From: Rhodospirillaceae bacterium
GTDB lineage: Bacteria; Pseudomonadota; Alphaproteobacteria; UBA8366
Assembly (NCBI GenBank): GCA_002711555.1
Contig: PARQ01000002.1
Coordinates: forward strand, 80,956-118,587
Direction of reading: 5' to 3'
DNA: 37,632 nt
The position numbers and the translations under genes are program-made. The notes under the pieces are model-generated. The model did no database searches. It saw only the letters and a program-made list of their open reading frames with translations, and was not told the origin of the DNA. Below are positions 8,618-16,728 of the stretch, piece after piece. Each line of letters opens with the position of its first letter. Position 1 is the stretch's first letter.

Positions 8618-10069
8618 ATGGCGGTTTCGGCCACAGGTTTTCAAAAATTATATGTTTATGTCAGCTCACTGCCTTGGCCGTTCTGGGCCGTTTCCGGCAC
8701 ATACTTTCTTTGCAATGTGGTAGTTGCTGTTTTTGCAGAGCCGGGCGCTAGTTTAGCCCAAGGTGGTGATGCGGGTTCCTATTGGGATCCGGCAATAGCA
8801 TTTTTGAAGTATGGCGATTTTGTCCAGCTTGATAATCCAGCAGAACCGGATCTGTATCGCACGCCGCTTTATCCATTAATGATCTCGGCGCTGATATTTT
8901 TATTTGGAGAATCGCCAGGGGTAGTTATTAGTGTGCAGTTGATTTTGCTTTTTGGTGTTGGGGTTCTATTTCGCAGCATTGTTAGTGATTGGCTGTCCGG
9001 CTGGGAGGACGTTGGGATGGCGTTGGTTATCTTAAATCCTAATCTTCTTGGCACAGCCCATTTAATTCAAAGTGAAACACTTTATCTTTGTTTTATATCT
9101 ATCGGCTTCTGGTCATTGCTTCGTATCGTCCGCAAAGATTTTCGGTGGCAAAATACATTTACTATTGGGATTGCCTTGGCTTTAGCATGCCTAGTAAAAC
9201 CCACGTCACAATTTCTTGTCATCGTCCTTCCGATTTTTTTGCCAATAATTGCTCTATTAGCTGGTGCCCCATCTTCTTTTTGGAGGCTATTTGTTCAAGG
9301 AATTTCAGCTACTCTAATGGCGATAGCGATAATGGCACCATGGGCTATGAAGCTTTCTGCTGCGGGTAACGGTTACTCACTGTCAGAGCATGAAATTAGA
9401 TATCGTTTTTTATGGGACCAGGTGGTGATGCTAGAGGCAAATATGCACGGGCTAAGCTATCATGAGGCAGAAATACGTATTACCGCGCCGGGCTCTTATC
9501 ACGCAAAAGTGATAGCCGCTCAAGGTGAGGATTGGAATACTCTGAGTAGTGTGGAGAAATTCGCAGTGTTAGAGCGACATGGTTATGATGCTATTTTGTC
9601 ATATCCCGTTGAAGTTTTAGCAAAAGTTACGGCTCGGTCTTTCATTCAGTTTATGTTCTCAGGTGGTGCCGGAAATCTTCACAATATTCTGGGGATCGAT
9701 ACAGCACGATTAAATCGCGTCTGGTTTAAGACATCTCAACAAGACGTGCCAGCCATGCTATTTACATTTTTCGGTGAGGCACCGATGGCTGCTATTGGAT
9801 TAAGTTTATTGGCGCTTTGTTTTGCCTTTCTTACAAGATGTATTGGCTTTATCGGGATTTTTGCGATGTGGCGTCGTGGCAATTATGCATTAATGTTCAC
9901 CCTTTTGGGGCTCATTGGTTATTTCGTCGCAGTACACCTATTTCATGGTAATTCTCGTTATAGAATACCAGTGGAACCGGCTATGATATTGTTTTCTTTG
10001 TATGGTCTTCAATCTGTTTGGGGGATATTTTGTGACTGGCGGCGTAATAGGCTGATGGATAAAGGTTAA
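8618..10069 (+). CDS. Polytopic membrane glycosyltransferase-like protein
   Basis: The protein has 483 residues and about ten hydrophobic membrane segments. Near the N-terminus, a periplasmic-loop motif with GGDAGSYWDP and YRTPLYPL resembles the acidic catalytic loop of lipid-linked-sugar (GT39/ArnT/PMT-like) glycosyltransferases. The C-terminal part ends HGNSRYRIPVEPAMILF, which is also usual in this family. It would transfer a sugar from a polyprenyl-phosphate carrier on the periplasmic face of the inner membrane. GAGG sits directly before the ATG. The position behind rmlD suggests a link to rhamnose-containing glycans, but the sugar is unknown. GT-C superfamily membership is the safer statement. 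Confidence 0.75.
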   Translation: MAVSATGFQKLYVYVSSLPWPFWAVSGTYFLCNVVVAVFAEPGASLAQGGDAGSYWDPAIAFLKYGDFVQLDNPAEPDLYRTPLYPLMISALIFLFGESPGVVISVQLILLFGVGVLFRSIVSDWLSGWEDVGMALVILNPNLLGTAHLIQSETLYLCFISIGFWSLLRIVRKDFRWQNTFTIGIALALACLVKPTSQFLVIVLPIFLPIIALLAGAPSSFWRLFVQGISATLMAIAIMAPWAMKLSAAGNGYSLSEHEIRYRFLWDQVVMLEANMHGLSYHEAEIRITAPGSYHAKVIAAQGEDWNTLSSVEKFAVLERHGYDAILSYPVEVLAKVTARSFIQFMFSGGAGNLHNILGIDTARLNRVWFKTSQQDVPAMLFTFFGEAPMAAIGLSLLALCFAFLTRCIGFIGIFAMWRRGNYALMFTLLGLIGYFVAVHLFHGNSRYRIPVEPAMILFSLYGLQSVWGIFCDWRRNRLMDKG

Positions 10070-10092
10070 TTGCAATTCTTAACTACAAGAAC

Positions 10093-10896
10093 TTGGCAGC
10101 GCGGTTATCTTCCGACAAAGTAACTTTTCGGAATGCAGACCCATTTCCATATATAGTCATCGACGATTTTCTGGAAAACGAGAGCGCGGAGTTGTTGTTG
10201 AAGGAGTTTGGTCAACCGCCAAGCGACGGTGGCTCTTGGAACCAATATACTCATTTTAATGAGCGCAAAGCAGGCCTAACGCGTATGGATGCAATGGGTA
10301 AGGTCACGCGCGGTGTTATTGATGAATTATCATCGCCAGAATTTATTGGTTGGTTAGGCGACCTTTCAGGCATTGAGGGTCTTATGCCCGATCCCGATTT
10401 AGATGGTGGCGGCCTACATGAGATAAAGGCCGGGGGCTTTCTAAACATCCATACGGATTTTTTATCTCACACAGAGCGTCCTCATTGGCGCAGACAACTC
10501 AATTTACTTCTTTATCTTAATAAGGGTTGGCAGCGCGATTGGAATGGTGATTTGGAATTGTGGGGTGAGGGCATGAAATCTCAGGCTGCTTCCATTGAGC
10601 CCCTGTTCAATAGATGTGTGATTTTTCATACAACAGAAAAAAGTTTTCATGGGCACCCTGTTCCTGTGGATTGCCCTAAAAATGACTCACGAAAATCGTT
10701 AGCACTCTATTATTTTAGTGACGCTGGTGTGCCATTGAAGTTGAAACCCACCTACTATAGGGCAAAGCCCGACGAATCCTTCTCAAAGCATGCATTGGTG
10801 GCGTTTGACCGCTGGCTTGTGAGAGCATATTCTTTTCTTAAAAGGTACACCCCCCTGAACGACAGTATTGTCAGCAAATTTTTGCGAAAAAAATAG
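10093..10896 (+). CDS. 2-oxoglutarate/Fe(II)-dependent oxygenase
   Basis: The 267-residue protein shows a double-stranded beta-helix iron motif: His120-x-Asp122 in FLNIHTDF, a distal histidine at 186 or 188 in SFHGHPVP, and Arg200 placed to bind 2-oxoglutarate. The N-terminal PFPYIVIDDFL is typical of prolyl 4-hydroxylase-like family members found in glycan clusters. The start is TTG at 10093; an in-frame stop lies just upstream and no ATG is available before the conserved segment. It follows the membrane glycosyltransferase by 23 bases. The likely role is hydroxylation of a sugar, lipid or protein target tied to the cluster; the substrate is unknown. Confidence 0.82.
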   Translation: MAARLSSDKVTFRNADPFPYIVIDDFLENESAELLLKEFGQPPSDGGSWNQYTHFNERKAGLTRMDAMGKVTRGVIDELSSPEFIGWLGDLSGIEGLMPDPDLDGGGLHEIKAGGFLNIHTDFLSHTERPHWRRQLNLLLYLNKGWQRDWNGDLELWGEGMKSQAASIEPLFNRCVIFHTTEKSFHGHPVPVDCPKNDSRKSLALYYFSDAGVPLKLKPTYYRAKPDESFSKHALVAFDRWLVRAYSFLKRYTPLNDSIVSKFLRKK

Positions 10897-10898
10897 TA

Positions 10899-12494
10899 TT
10901 ATTGGGGATCTTTATTGATTTGATTATTACCTTCAACCGAACGCTTTTTTGACTGAACTATTGCATCTTTGAGTAAAAAGGATAAGGACGGCGTCGGCTG
11001 AAATTCATAAAACATTTGATATGAAAATGCATTGCGCCATACTTTTATCATTAGCTTATTAAAAGCAAAGAGGGCCTTGCTAGTAACAGTATCCCCTAGA
11101 ACCATGGGGAACGGTGCCGGTACACCCTCGCATTTGACCAATTCAAATCCTCCTTGCTCAAATAAACGCTTTAAAGTGGTAAACGTAAAAAGTCTTGTAT
11201 GGGTTATGTCCAGGATCCCTCGTTTGCCATAGTTAAATTGGCCAAAAAGATGCATGATACGTGCAACCATAAAACATATATTGCCACTAGATACTAATAT
11301 TCGAACGCCCGGCGCCATTTCTGATGCAGCACGCAACTGATCGACGAAAGTTTCAGGCGCTAATAAGTGTTCTATGACGTCTAACATCAGCACGAAGTCA
11401 TAACCCTCCAGAGTAATTGGCAATGTTTCGTGGTTGAGATCGTGCTCAATGAACTGTTGAAACTTTATCTCTTCAGCAGGAGGGAAGGCATCTATACCTG
11501 TTACGTCATTACCTGATTCGGTGAGTGCATTCGCGATATGCCCACCTGCACAGCCGAGATCGAGTACGCGCTTTTTCGTCCCCACCATTTCTAGAGCAAT
11601 ACTATGTGGACTTTTAAAGCCTAGTTTCGGTAGATAATGAGAGGTGTCGGCCGTGCTGCTCTTGCAGTCAAATCGCCTATCATAAAAAATGCTAAGTTGT
11701 TGAGCTCGAGCTTTAAGAACGGTCGTAGTTACGTTCCAAGCATATTTCAGTCCGTCAACGTGGCAAATTTCGTCACCGTAATAGGTGGGAATCTCTATTT
11801 CTTTGATCCTAAGTTGAGCGATTACAAACTGGACTATTATTTCACTATCGAAGTGGAAGTCTTTAGTGTTCAAATCGAATGGAATTTTCTGCAATGCTGC
11901 GACTGAGTAAAGACGATAACCTGAGTGGAATTCAGTTAACTGGGTACGAAGCATTTTATTTTCAAACCAGCTAAGGATTTTATTTCCAACGTATTTATAT
12001 TTAGGCATGCCTCCTTTCAATGCGGCACCTTTTTTCATCATCCGGCTTCCAAACACCGCATCGGCTTTTCCATCTTTAAGCGGTTGAGCAAGATCTGGCA
12101 GACACTCAGGTGCGTACTGACCATCGCCATGCAAAAGTGCGACAAAGTCAAACATCTTTTCGATAGCAAAGTGATAGCCGATTTTTTGGTTGCCGCCGTA
12201 ACCTTGGTTTACGGGATTAAAAAGCACGTGGAGCGTGAATGGAAAGTCGCCTTTATTTTGAATTTCTTTGCCTCGCTCGAAGGTCTCATCATCGCTTGCA
12301 TCATCGATAATAAGCACTTCGACTGTAAACTCATTAGCAAGCGTTTCCGGAATACGTGTTAGGACGTCTTCAATCGTCTTCTCCGCATTGTAGGCCACAA
12401 TGAGGATCAATAATTTTGGCTTATGCCCCTTGGGGCTATTTCTTTCAGCGGCCAATTTGCTCACAGGAAACTCACTTTTGATAGCCAACACCAT
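10899..12494 (-). CDS. Fused GT2 glycosyltransferase and SAM-dependent methyltransferase
   Basis: Two domains lie in one frame. The N-terminal GT2 domain has LLILIVAYNAEKTI, IIDDASDD and LLHGDGQYAPE, the last giving the acidic metal site, plus FGSRMM and EFHSGYRLYS. It resembles polyprenyl-phosphate sugar synthases. The C-terminal class I methyltransferase has VLDLGCAGGHIA, GIDAFPP and FVLMLDVIEHL. Total length is 531 residues from ATG 12494. The frame stays open to a TTG at 12593 (564 residues), but that start has no Shine-Dalgarno; neither start is certain. The stop is only 2 bases from the convergent oxygenase stop. A probable role is making or methylating a lipid-linked sugar for the adjacent surface glycan cluster. 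Confidence 0.85.
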   Translation of the reverse strand: MVLAIKSEFPVSKLAAERNSPKGHKPKLLILIVAYNAEKTIEDVLTRIPETLANEFTVEVLIIDDASDDETFERGKEIQNKGDFPFTLHVLFNPVNQGYGGNQKIGYHFAIEKMFDFVALLHGDGQYAPECLPDLAQPLKDGKADAVFGSRMMKKGAALKGGMPKYKYVGNKILSWFENKMLRTQLTEFHSGYRLYSVAALQKIPFDLNTKDFHFDSEIIVQFVIAQLRIKEIEIPTYYGDEICHVDGLKYAWNVTTTVLKARAQQLSIFYDRRFDCKSSTADTSHYLPKLGFKSPHSIALEMVGTKKRVLDLGCAGGHIANALTESGNDVTGIDAFPPAEEIKFQQFIEHDLNHETLPITLEGYDFVLMLDVIEHLLAPETFVDQLRAASEMAPGVRILVSSGNICFMVARIMHLFGQFNYGKRGILDITHTRLFTFTTLKRLFEQGGFELVKCEGVPAPFPMVLGDTVTSKALFAFNKLMIKVWRNAFSYQMFYEFQPTPSLSFLLKDAIVQSKKRSVEGNNQINKDPQ

Positions 12495-12998
12495 GCAAAA
12501 TAATAACCTTTGACCTATCTCATCGCTAGCCTCTAACAAATCTATCAGCTCGTCAGAGTCACTACTCTCGTACAGTGGTGCTGTATTCCGCAACGTGTCA
12601 ATAATTTATAACTTTTCTCTCTAAAAAATATCTAAACTCTAAGAAACGCAAAGAGAATGAGCACGAGAGGGTGTCAAGTTCAGTCTCCACGCAAAAACTA
12701 AACCTGGGTTATTTTTCTGAGTAGCCGTTACAAATGAAAAATTATTGTGAAAAATTGGCACCATACTTGCCAATAATGTAGTAACATAGATTTAATAGCG
12801 TTGTTTGTAATTTTGAAAAGTGCCACACGGCCTAGCAGGCCATAAAACCCGGAAACGCGCAGATGTGGCTGCGATTTTTTGGTGGAATGTTGACATCAAT
12901 GCGGAAACAGTGACGGCGAGGATGCCAAATACACTTGGGTTTATGGAAAATTAAAAATATGAATTTGTTTTGTTATGGAGCGGAACCAACAGGTAGCT
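12495..12998. other. Intergenic region with a 7-7-7 inverted repeat
   Basis: This region separates the GT2-methyltransferase gene (-) and the biotin carboxylase gene (+); up to 99 bases at its left end could be coding if the TTG start is used. It must carry promoters for both. The clear structure is the repeat at 12754-12774. A weak 5-bp stem (12858-12873) followed by six T is discussed among rejected items. Confidence 0.5.
12754..12774. promoter_or_regulatory. Candidate operator: ATTGGCA-N7-TGCCAAT
   Basis: The two 7-base arms are exact reverse complements separated by 7 bases, giving the 21-base layout of a dimeric repressor or LysR-type site (TTGGCA-N7-TGCCAA). It lies 225 bases before the biotin carboxylase start and 260 bases before the GT2-methyltransferase start. 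Either gene could be controlled. It could also be a hairpin in a leader RNA. No regulator is encoded next to it. Confidence 0.4.
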
Positions 12999-14339
12999 AT
13001 GTTTAAAAAAATTCTGATAGCGAATCGAGGTGCCATTGCGTCACGGATACTTCGCACTCTCAAGAAACTTGGTGTTGGATCGGTAGTCGTATATTCAGAA
13101 GCCGATGCTAGAGCGCCCTATGTAGAGGAAGCCGACGAGGCTTTTGCAATCGGCCCAGCACATCCTAAAGAAAGCTACCTCAACCAAAAAGCGCTTGGTG
13201 ATGCAATTCGTAGCAGCGGTGCCGACGGAGTCCACCCAGGTTATGGTTTTCTTGCTGAAAACCCGGATTTTTGTGACTGCGTTGAAAAAGCAGGTGCGAC
13301 TTTTATTGGCCCTTCGTCACGGTGGATTACGGCTATGGGTCATAAGACCAAAGCGCGGGAATTGATGGTCCAACATGGCATGCAAGTAGGCAGTGGTTCA
13401 GGATTATTAACAGAAGATGCAGCAATGATTGACGAGGCAAACCGAATAGGTTACCCGGTATTAATCAAGCCGGCTGCGGGTGGCGGTGGTATTGGCATGT
13501 TGCCGGCCCACGATGAGTCCCAAATGCTAAAGGCTGCAAGTCGGGCGCGATCAATGGCTGAGCGCGGATTTGGCAACGGTGACATTTACATCGAGAAACT
13601 TGTAGAAAAGCCTAGGCACGTAGAATTTCAGGTTCTTGGTGATGCAAATGGTAATGTTCGGCATATTTTTGAACGAGACTGCTCAATACAACGCCGACAC
13701 CAAAAAATCATAGAGGAAGCGCCAGCACCCGGTGTAGCGCGCAGCTTTATCTTGGACAGGGCAAGAAGTATCGTTTCTACTCTTGAGGCGCTGCCTTATG
13801 ACAATATAGGCACTGTTGAAATGCTGATGGATCAAAATAAGAATTTCAGCTTTTTAGAGATGAATACGCGACTTCAAGTGGAGCACGGAGTGAGTGAAGA
13901 AATCACTGGCGTTGATCTAGTTGCTGCGCAAATCCGTTCCGCTGCGGGAGAGTCTGTTGCGGACATCATTCCGCAAGACATTTCGGTTTCTGGGCATTCA
14001 ATCCAAGCCAGGGTTTATGCCGAGGATCCTAAAAAATTTCTTCCATCTCCGGGGCCCCTTGAAAAATATTGTCCGCCGAAGGGAGACGGTGTACGTGTGG
14101 AGACTGGCTTTGTTGAAGGTATGGATGTAACTCCCTTTTATGATCCCTTGCTTGCTAAGGTTATAGCTCGTGGAGATAATCGCGAGGAGGTGACGCAAAT
14201 TCTAATATCTGCATTGGAAAAATTTCAAATTGAAGGCATAAAGTGTAATATTCCTGCGCTGGTAAAAATACTTCGATCTGAAGAATTCCAATCAGGCGAT
14301 GTTCACACTGGCCTCGTAAATGAGGTTATTCAAGGTTAG
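12999..14339 (+). CDS. Biotin carboxylase
   Basis: This 446-residue enzyme carboxylates biotin with ATP and bicarbonate. It has the N-terminal domain (KKILIANRGAIASRI, HPGYGFLAEN), the ATP-grasp segment (KPAAGGGGIGM, FERDCSIQRRHQK), the EMNTRLQVEH active-site strand and the C-terminal domain. The usual QVEHPVTE is QVEHGVSEEITG here, a Pro-to-Gly change after the active-site histidine. I start at ATG 12999 (MFKKIL), where an AGG lies at suitable distance; ATG 12975 adds eight residues without a Shine-Dalgarno. A carrier protein gene follows 14 bases downstream. Because no carboxyltransferase is present, I leave the symbol open: it may be AccC or a paralogue for another carboxylase. Confidence 0.92.
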   Translation: MFKKILIANRGAIASRILRTLKKLGVGSVVVYSEADARAPYVEEADEAFAIGPAHPKESYLNQKALGDAIRSSGADGVHPGYGFLAENPDFCDCVEKAGATFIGPSSRWITAMGHKTKARELMVQHGMQVGSGSGLLTEDAAMIDEANRIGYPVLIKPAAGGGGIGMLPAHDESQMLKAASRARSMAERGFGNGDIYIEKLVEKPRHVEFQVLGDANGNVRHIFERDCSIQRRHQKIIEEAPAPGVARSFILDRARSIVSTLEALPYDNIGTVEMLMDQNKNFSFLEMNTRLQVEHGVSEEITGVDLVAAQIRSAAGESVADIIPQDISVSGHSIQARVYAEDPKKFLPSPGPLEKYCPPKGDGVRVETGFVEGMDVTPFYDPLLAKVIARGDNREEVTQILISALEKFQIEGIKCNIPALVKILRSEEFQSGDVHTGLVNEVIQG

Positions 14340-14353
14340 GGAGACTTAGAAAT

Positions 14354-14578
14354 ATGGCGGCGGAAAATATCGAATCGGAAGTAACGGGTACCGTTTGGAA
14401 GATTGAATGCGAAGTAGGTGATGAAGTTGTTGATGGTGATACATTAATGATACTTGAGTCTATGAAAATGGAAATACCGGTAATCTGTCCTGAGGATGGG
14501 ACGGTTATTGAGATTAAGGTCAAGGAAGAAGATCCTGTTGCTGAGGGTGATGTTGTAGTTGTTCTTGAAGTCCAGTGA
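14354..14578 (+). CDS. Small biotin carboxyl carrier protein (biotinyl domain only)
   Basis: The 74-residue protein is just a biotinyl domain. The acceptor Lys38 lies in LESMKMEIPV, with Ser in place of the usual Ala of AMKM. AccB proteins of fatty-acid synthesis are about twice this length and have an N-terminal extension, which is absent here. GGGAG lies about 9 bases upstream of the ATG. It follows the biotin carboxylase by 14 bases and probably forms a complex with it. A carboxyltransferase for acyl-CoA, urea or another acceptor must be encoded elsewhere. Confidence 0.92.
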   Translation: MAAENIESEVTGTVWKIECEVGDEVVDGDTLMILESMKMEIPVICPEDGTVIEIKVKEEDPVAEGDVVVVLEVQ

Positions 14579-15044
14579 GCTGACAACGCATCGTTCCAAT
14601 CATTAAAACTTTCACTATTGCATATTTTTTAAAGATGAAGCCGTCTCTGATTCAGTATGGATGTGTATTTTTGACGGTATGTTTTAATTTTAACTTTTTA
14701 AAGAGTCCTTTTGATATGCAATACCGACAGAGGTTTACAATCCTGATGTATTAAGAAAATAATTGTCCTACTCTGCAGGCGGCTTGCATACGGTTTCAAG
14801 CAAGCAAACACATAGGACGACTCGTCAACAAGACATATCAAAAGTCATAAAAACAATTCAAATTTCACAATATGGGCCATCCATGTGGCGTATGCAGTTG
14901 GATAGTCCCTAGGCCGGAAGTAAAAAAGTGTGTGTCGAATTTTAGTTTACAGATGGTTTTATATCTGAACATAAATTCTGTTTTTTAATTTTGATATGGT
15001 CATTTATCAATCACAAGCGAATTGATTATTCGGAAGTTTTTTTA
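14579..15044. other. AT-rich intergenic region with a compound inverted repeat
   Basis: This 466-base stretch lies between the carrier protein and the MFS transporter genes, both on the plus strand. It is AT-rich. The notable structure is the nested repeat at 14765-14818. I see no convincing gene; a 39-codon frame at 14635-14754 is discussed as rejected. Confidence 0.5.
14765..14818. promoter_or_regulatory. Nested inverted repeat upstream of the MFS transporter
   Basis: An outer stem GTCCTA (14765-14770) with TAGGAC (14813-14818) encloses an inner stem GCTTGC (14782-14787) with GCAAGC (14800-14805). The internal loop is 11 bases on the left and 7 on the right, and the apical loop is 12. The layout suits a structured leader RNA or paired operator sites. 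It is 227 bases before the transporter start. No T-run follows. Confidence 0.35.
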
Positions 15045-16328
15045 ATGCGTAGCCCCAAAACATTAGTTCGCCGTATCCCTTTTTTCTACGGCTGGGTAAT
15101 TGTTGGGTGTGCGATGTGTGCCAACTTTTCTCGGCAGGGCGCAGCCGTCGCCACGCTCTCGATTTTCGCAGTGCCTATGACAGCAGAATTTGATTGGTCC
15201 AGAACGGCATTCTCTGGTGCTGTGTCCTTAGGGGGGCTTTTGGGTGCCCTTATATCGCCAAAGGTCGGCGTATTTGTAGATCGTAGGGGTTCTGGACAAG
15301 TGCTGGCCATTGGCACCCTATTAATTGGAATAAGCGCGGCAGCACTATCGCAGACTAATTCCTTAATCTGGTTTTATGCAGCATTCTGTCTCGGGCGTAT
15401 GTCTTTTTCTGGACCTTTTGAGATTGCCGTAACGAGCGCTGTAGCCAATTGGTTCATAATGTTAAGAGGACGAGCCATGTCGTTGGCGTCCCTTGCTCAT
15501 AGTATAGGCCTTACTGTGCTTCCGATTATTTCTTTTGCTGCCATAGCAACATGGAATTGGCGGATCGGATGGCTCGCCGTGGCTACTATAGTGCTGCTTG
15601 TGGGAATTTTACCTAACATATTTTTGATGGTTCATCGACCTGAGGATGTAGGTCTTCGCCCGTTTGCTAATCGTGAATCTCCCAAAAAGTCACAAAATAC
15701 ATTGAACAAGTTGTCAGAAGGTACGGAATATAGCTTTACGCGGCGCGAGGCTTCGAGGACACGGACATTTTGGGTTCTCGTTGTTTTTTCTATTTTTATA
15801 TACCCTGTGCAAGCGGGAGTGAGTTTGCACCAAGCTCCTCACCTCATTGAACGAGGAATATCACTCGGGGTCGCGGCATCAGCTGTGAGCAGTTTCTCAT
15901 TTATGAGTGCCCTTGGTGGATTAGTATTTGGCCAATTTGAAGTAAAGTTCGGTGCTAGGAAGAGCTTGTCTTTTGCCGCAGCGTTAATGGCGATAGGAAC
16001 GGTTTTAATGGTACTTGTTGCCGACAATTTGACAGCATTCATGTCAGCTATTGTTTTTGGTGCGGGCATTGGTGGGCTTATGACATTGTTGCCCGTTGCT
16101 TGGGCTGATAGCTTCGGGCGTCAGTACATAGGGGCTATCAGAGGTATAACGGTTCCTTTACAGACTCTTGCGCAGGCCTCAGGTCCTCTTATCTCAGGAG
16201 CTTTATATGACTTAACTGGTGGATATGATGCGGCGCTCAGGTTATTTTGTGTTTTCAGCTTAATAGCAATGGTAATGGCGCTTTTTGCTGTAAAACCAGA
16301 AGTTACGATCAATAAGATGTTTAAATAG
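15045..16328 (+). CDS. MFS transporter
   Basis: The protein has 427 residues from ATG 15045 and the usual twelve-span pattern. The N-terminal FFYGWVIVGCAMC is characteristic of oxalate/formate-antiporter-like and monocarboxylate-like MFS carriers. The loop 2-3 motif A is seen as GVFVDRRGSGQVL, and HRPEDVGLRP marks the central loop. The open frame extends 18 codons upstream, but GGAAG lies about 9 bases before 15045 and membrane segment 1 starts shortly after. It probably moves an organic anion. The upstream carboxylase subunits may share its pathway, but the 466-base gap argues for separate transcription. Confidence 0.87.
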   Translation: MRSPKTLVRRIPFFYGWVIVGCAMCANFSRQGAAVATLSIFAVPMTAEFDWSRTAFSGAVSLGGLLGALISPKVGVFVDRRGSGQVLAIGTLLIGISAAALSQTNSLIWFYAAFCLGRMSFSGPFEIAVTSAVANWFIMLRGRAMSLASLAHSIGLTVLPIISFAAIATWNWRIGWLAVATIVLLVGILPNIFLMVHRPEDVGLRPFANRESPKKSQNTLNKLSEGTEYSFTRREASRTRTFWVLVVFSIFIYPVQAGVSLHQAPHLIERGISLGVAASAVSSFSFMSALGGLVFGQFEVKFGARKSLSFAAALMAIGTVLMVLVADNLTAFMSAIVFGAGIGGLMTLLPVAWADSFGRQYIGAIRGITVPLQTLAQASGPLISGALYDLTGGYDAALRLFCVFSLIAMVMALFAVKPEVTINKMFK

Positions 16329-16403
16329 GTTAAAAAATGAAATTGCATGAAATAACGTTTTATCCTCAATCAAGCTTTAATTTATCAACAAGGATATGAT
16401 CTT

Positions 16404-16592
16404 ATGGCCAGTGAAAAAAAAATAAATGTAAATTTTGAAGTTACGGAAGAAATGAAAGAATTTCTGGAAAAAATGGTTAAAGAATACGATCTACCTGATA
16501 TTTCCAAAGCGCTCAGATGCCTCTTAGATTTTGCTCAGGAAGATGGTGACTTGGAAGAGATTTTCGAGGAAATTCGTTGCAGAAGATGCTGA
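16404..16592 (+). CDS. Small ribbon-helix-helix-like protein
   Basis: This 62-residue protein has an AAGGA Shine-Dalgarno 9 bases upstream of the ATG. After a lysine-rich N-terminus it shows a short strand (INVNFEVT), a helix (EEMKEFLEKMVKEY) and a second helix (ISKALRCLLDFA), the order seen in ribbon-helix-helix DNA-binding proteins or antitoxins. It ends in acidic residues and CRRC. No toxin partner is adjacent. It lies 75 bases after the MFS gene on the same strand and could regulate it; this is inference. Confidence 0.55.
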   Translation: MASEKKINVNFEVTEEMKEFLEKMVKEYDLPDISKALRCLLDFAQEDGDLEEIFEEIRCRRC

Positions 16593-16728
16593 TCGTATTT
16601 TTGAAAAGTGACGGTCGTGATGCCTCATATAGACTATGGCTATCTAGGAAGTTGATTTATATTCTTGGGTGTTGTGGAGGATGCTATAGCGAGAATATTT
16701 TGCGGTCATTCTGAAAGTGCTGAAGATA

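Noticed and set aside
11637..11906. Plus-strand 89-codon frame
   Set aside because: It lies inside the strongly supported GT2-methyltransferase gene on the other strand.
12858..12880. Short stem CGCAG/CTGCG followed by ATTTTTT, like a plus-strand terminator
   Set aside because: Only five pairs, and there is no plus-strand gene upstream for it to terminate. It could attenuate the biotin carboxylase leader, but I cannot support that.
14635..14754. 39-codon frame (start MKPSLIQYG) between the carrier protein and MFS genes
   Set aside because: Weak ribosome site, AT-rich composition and no domain; likely chance.
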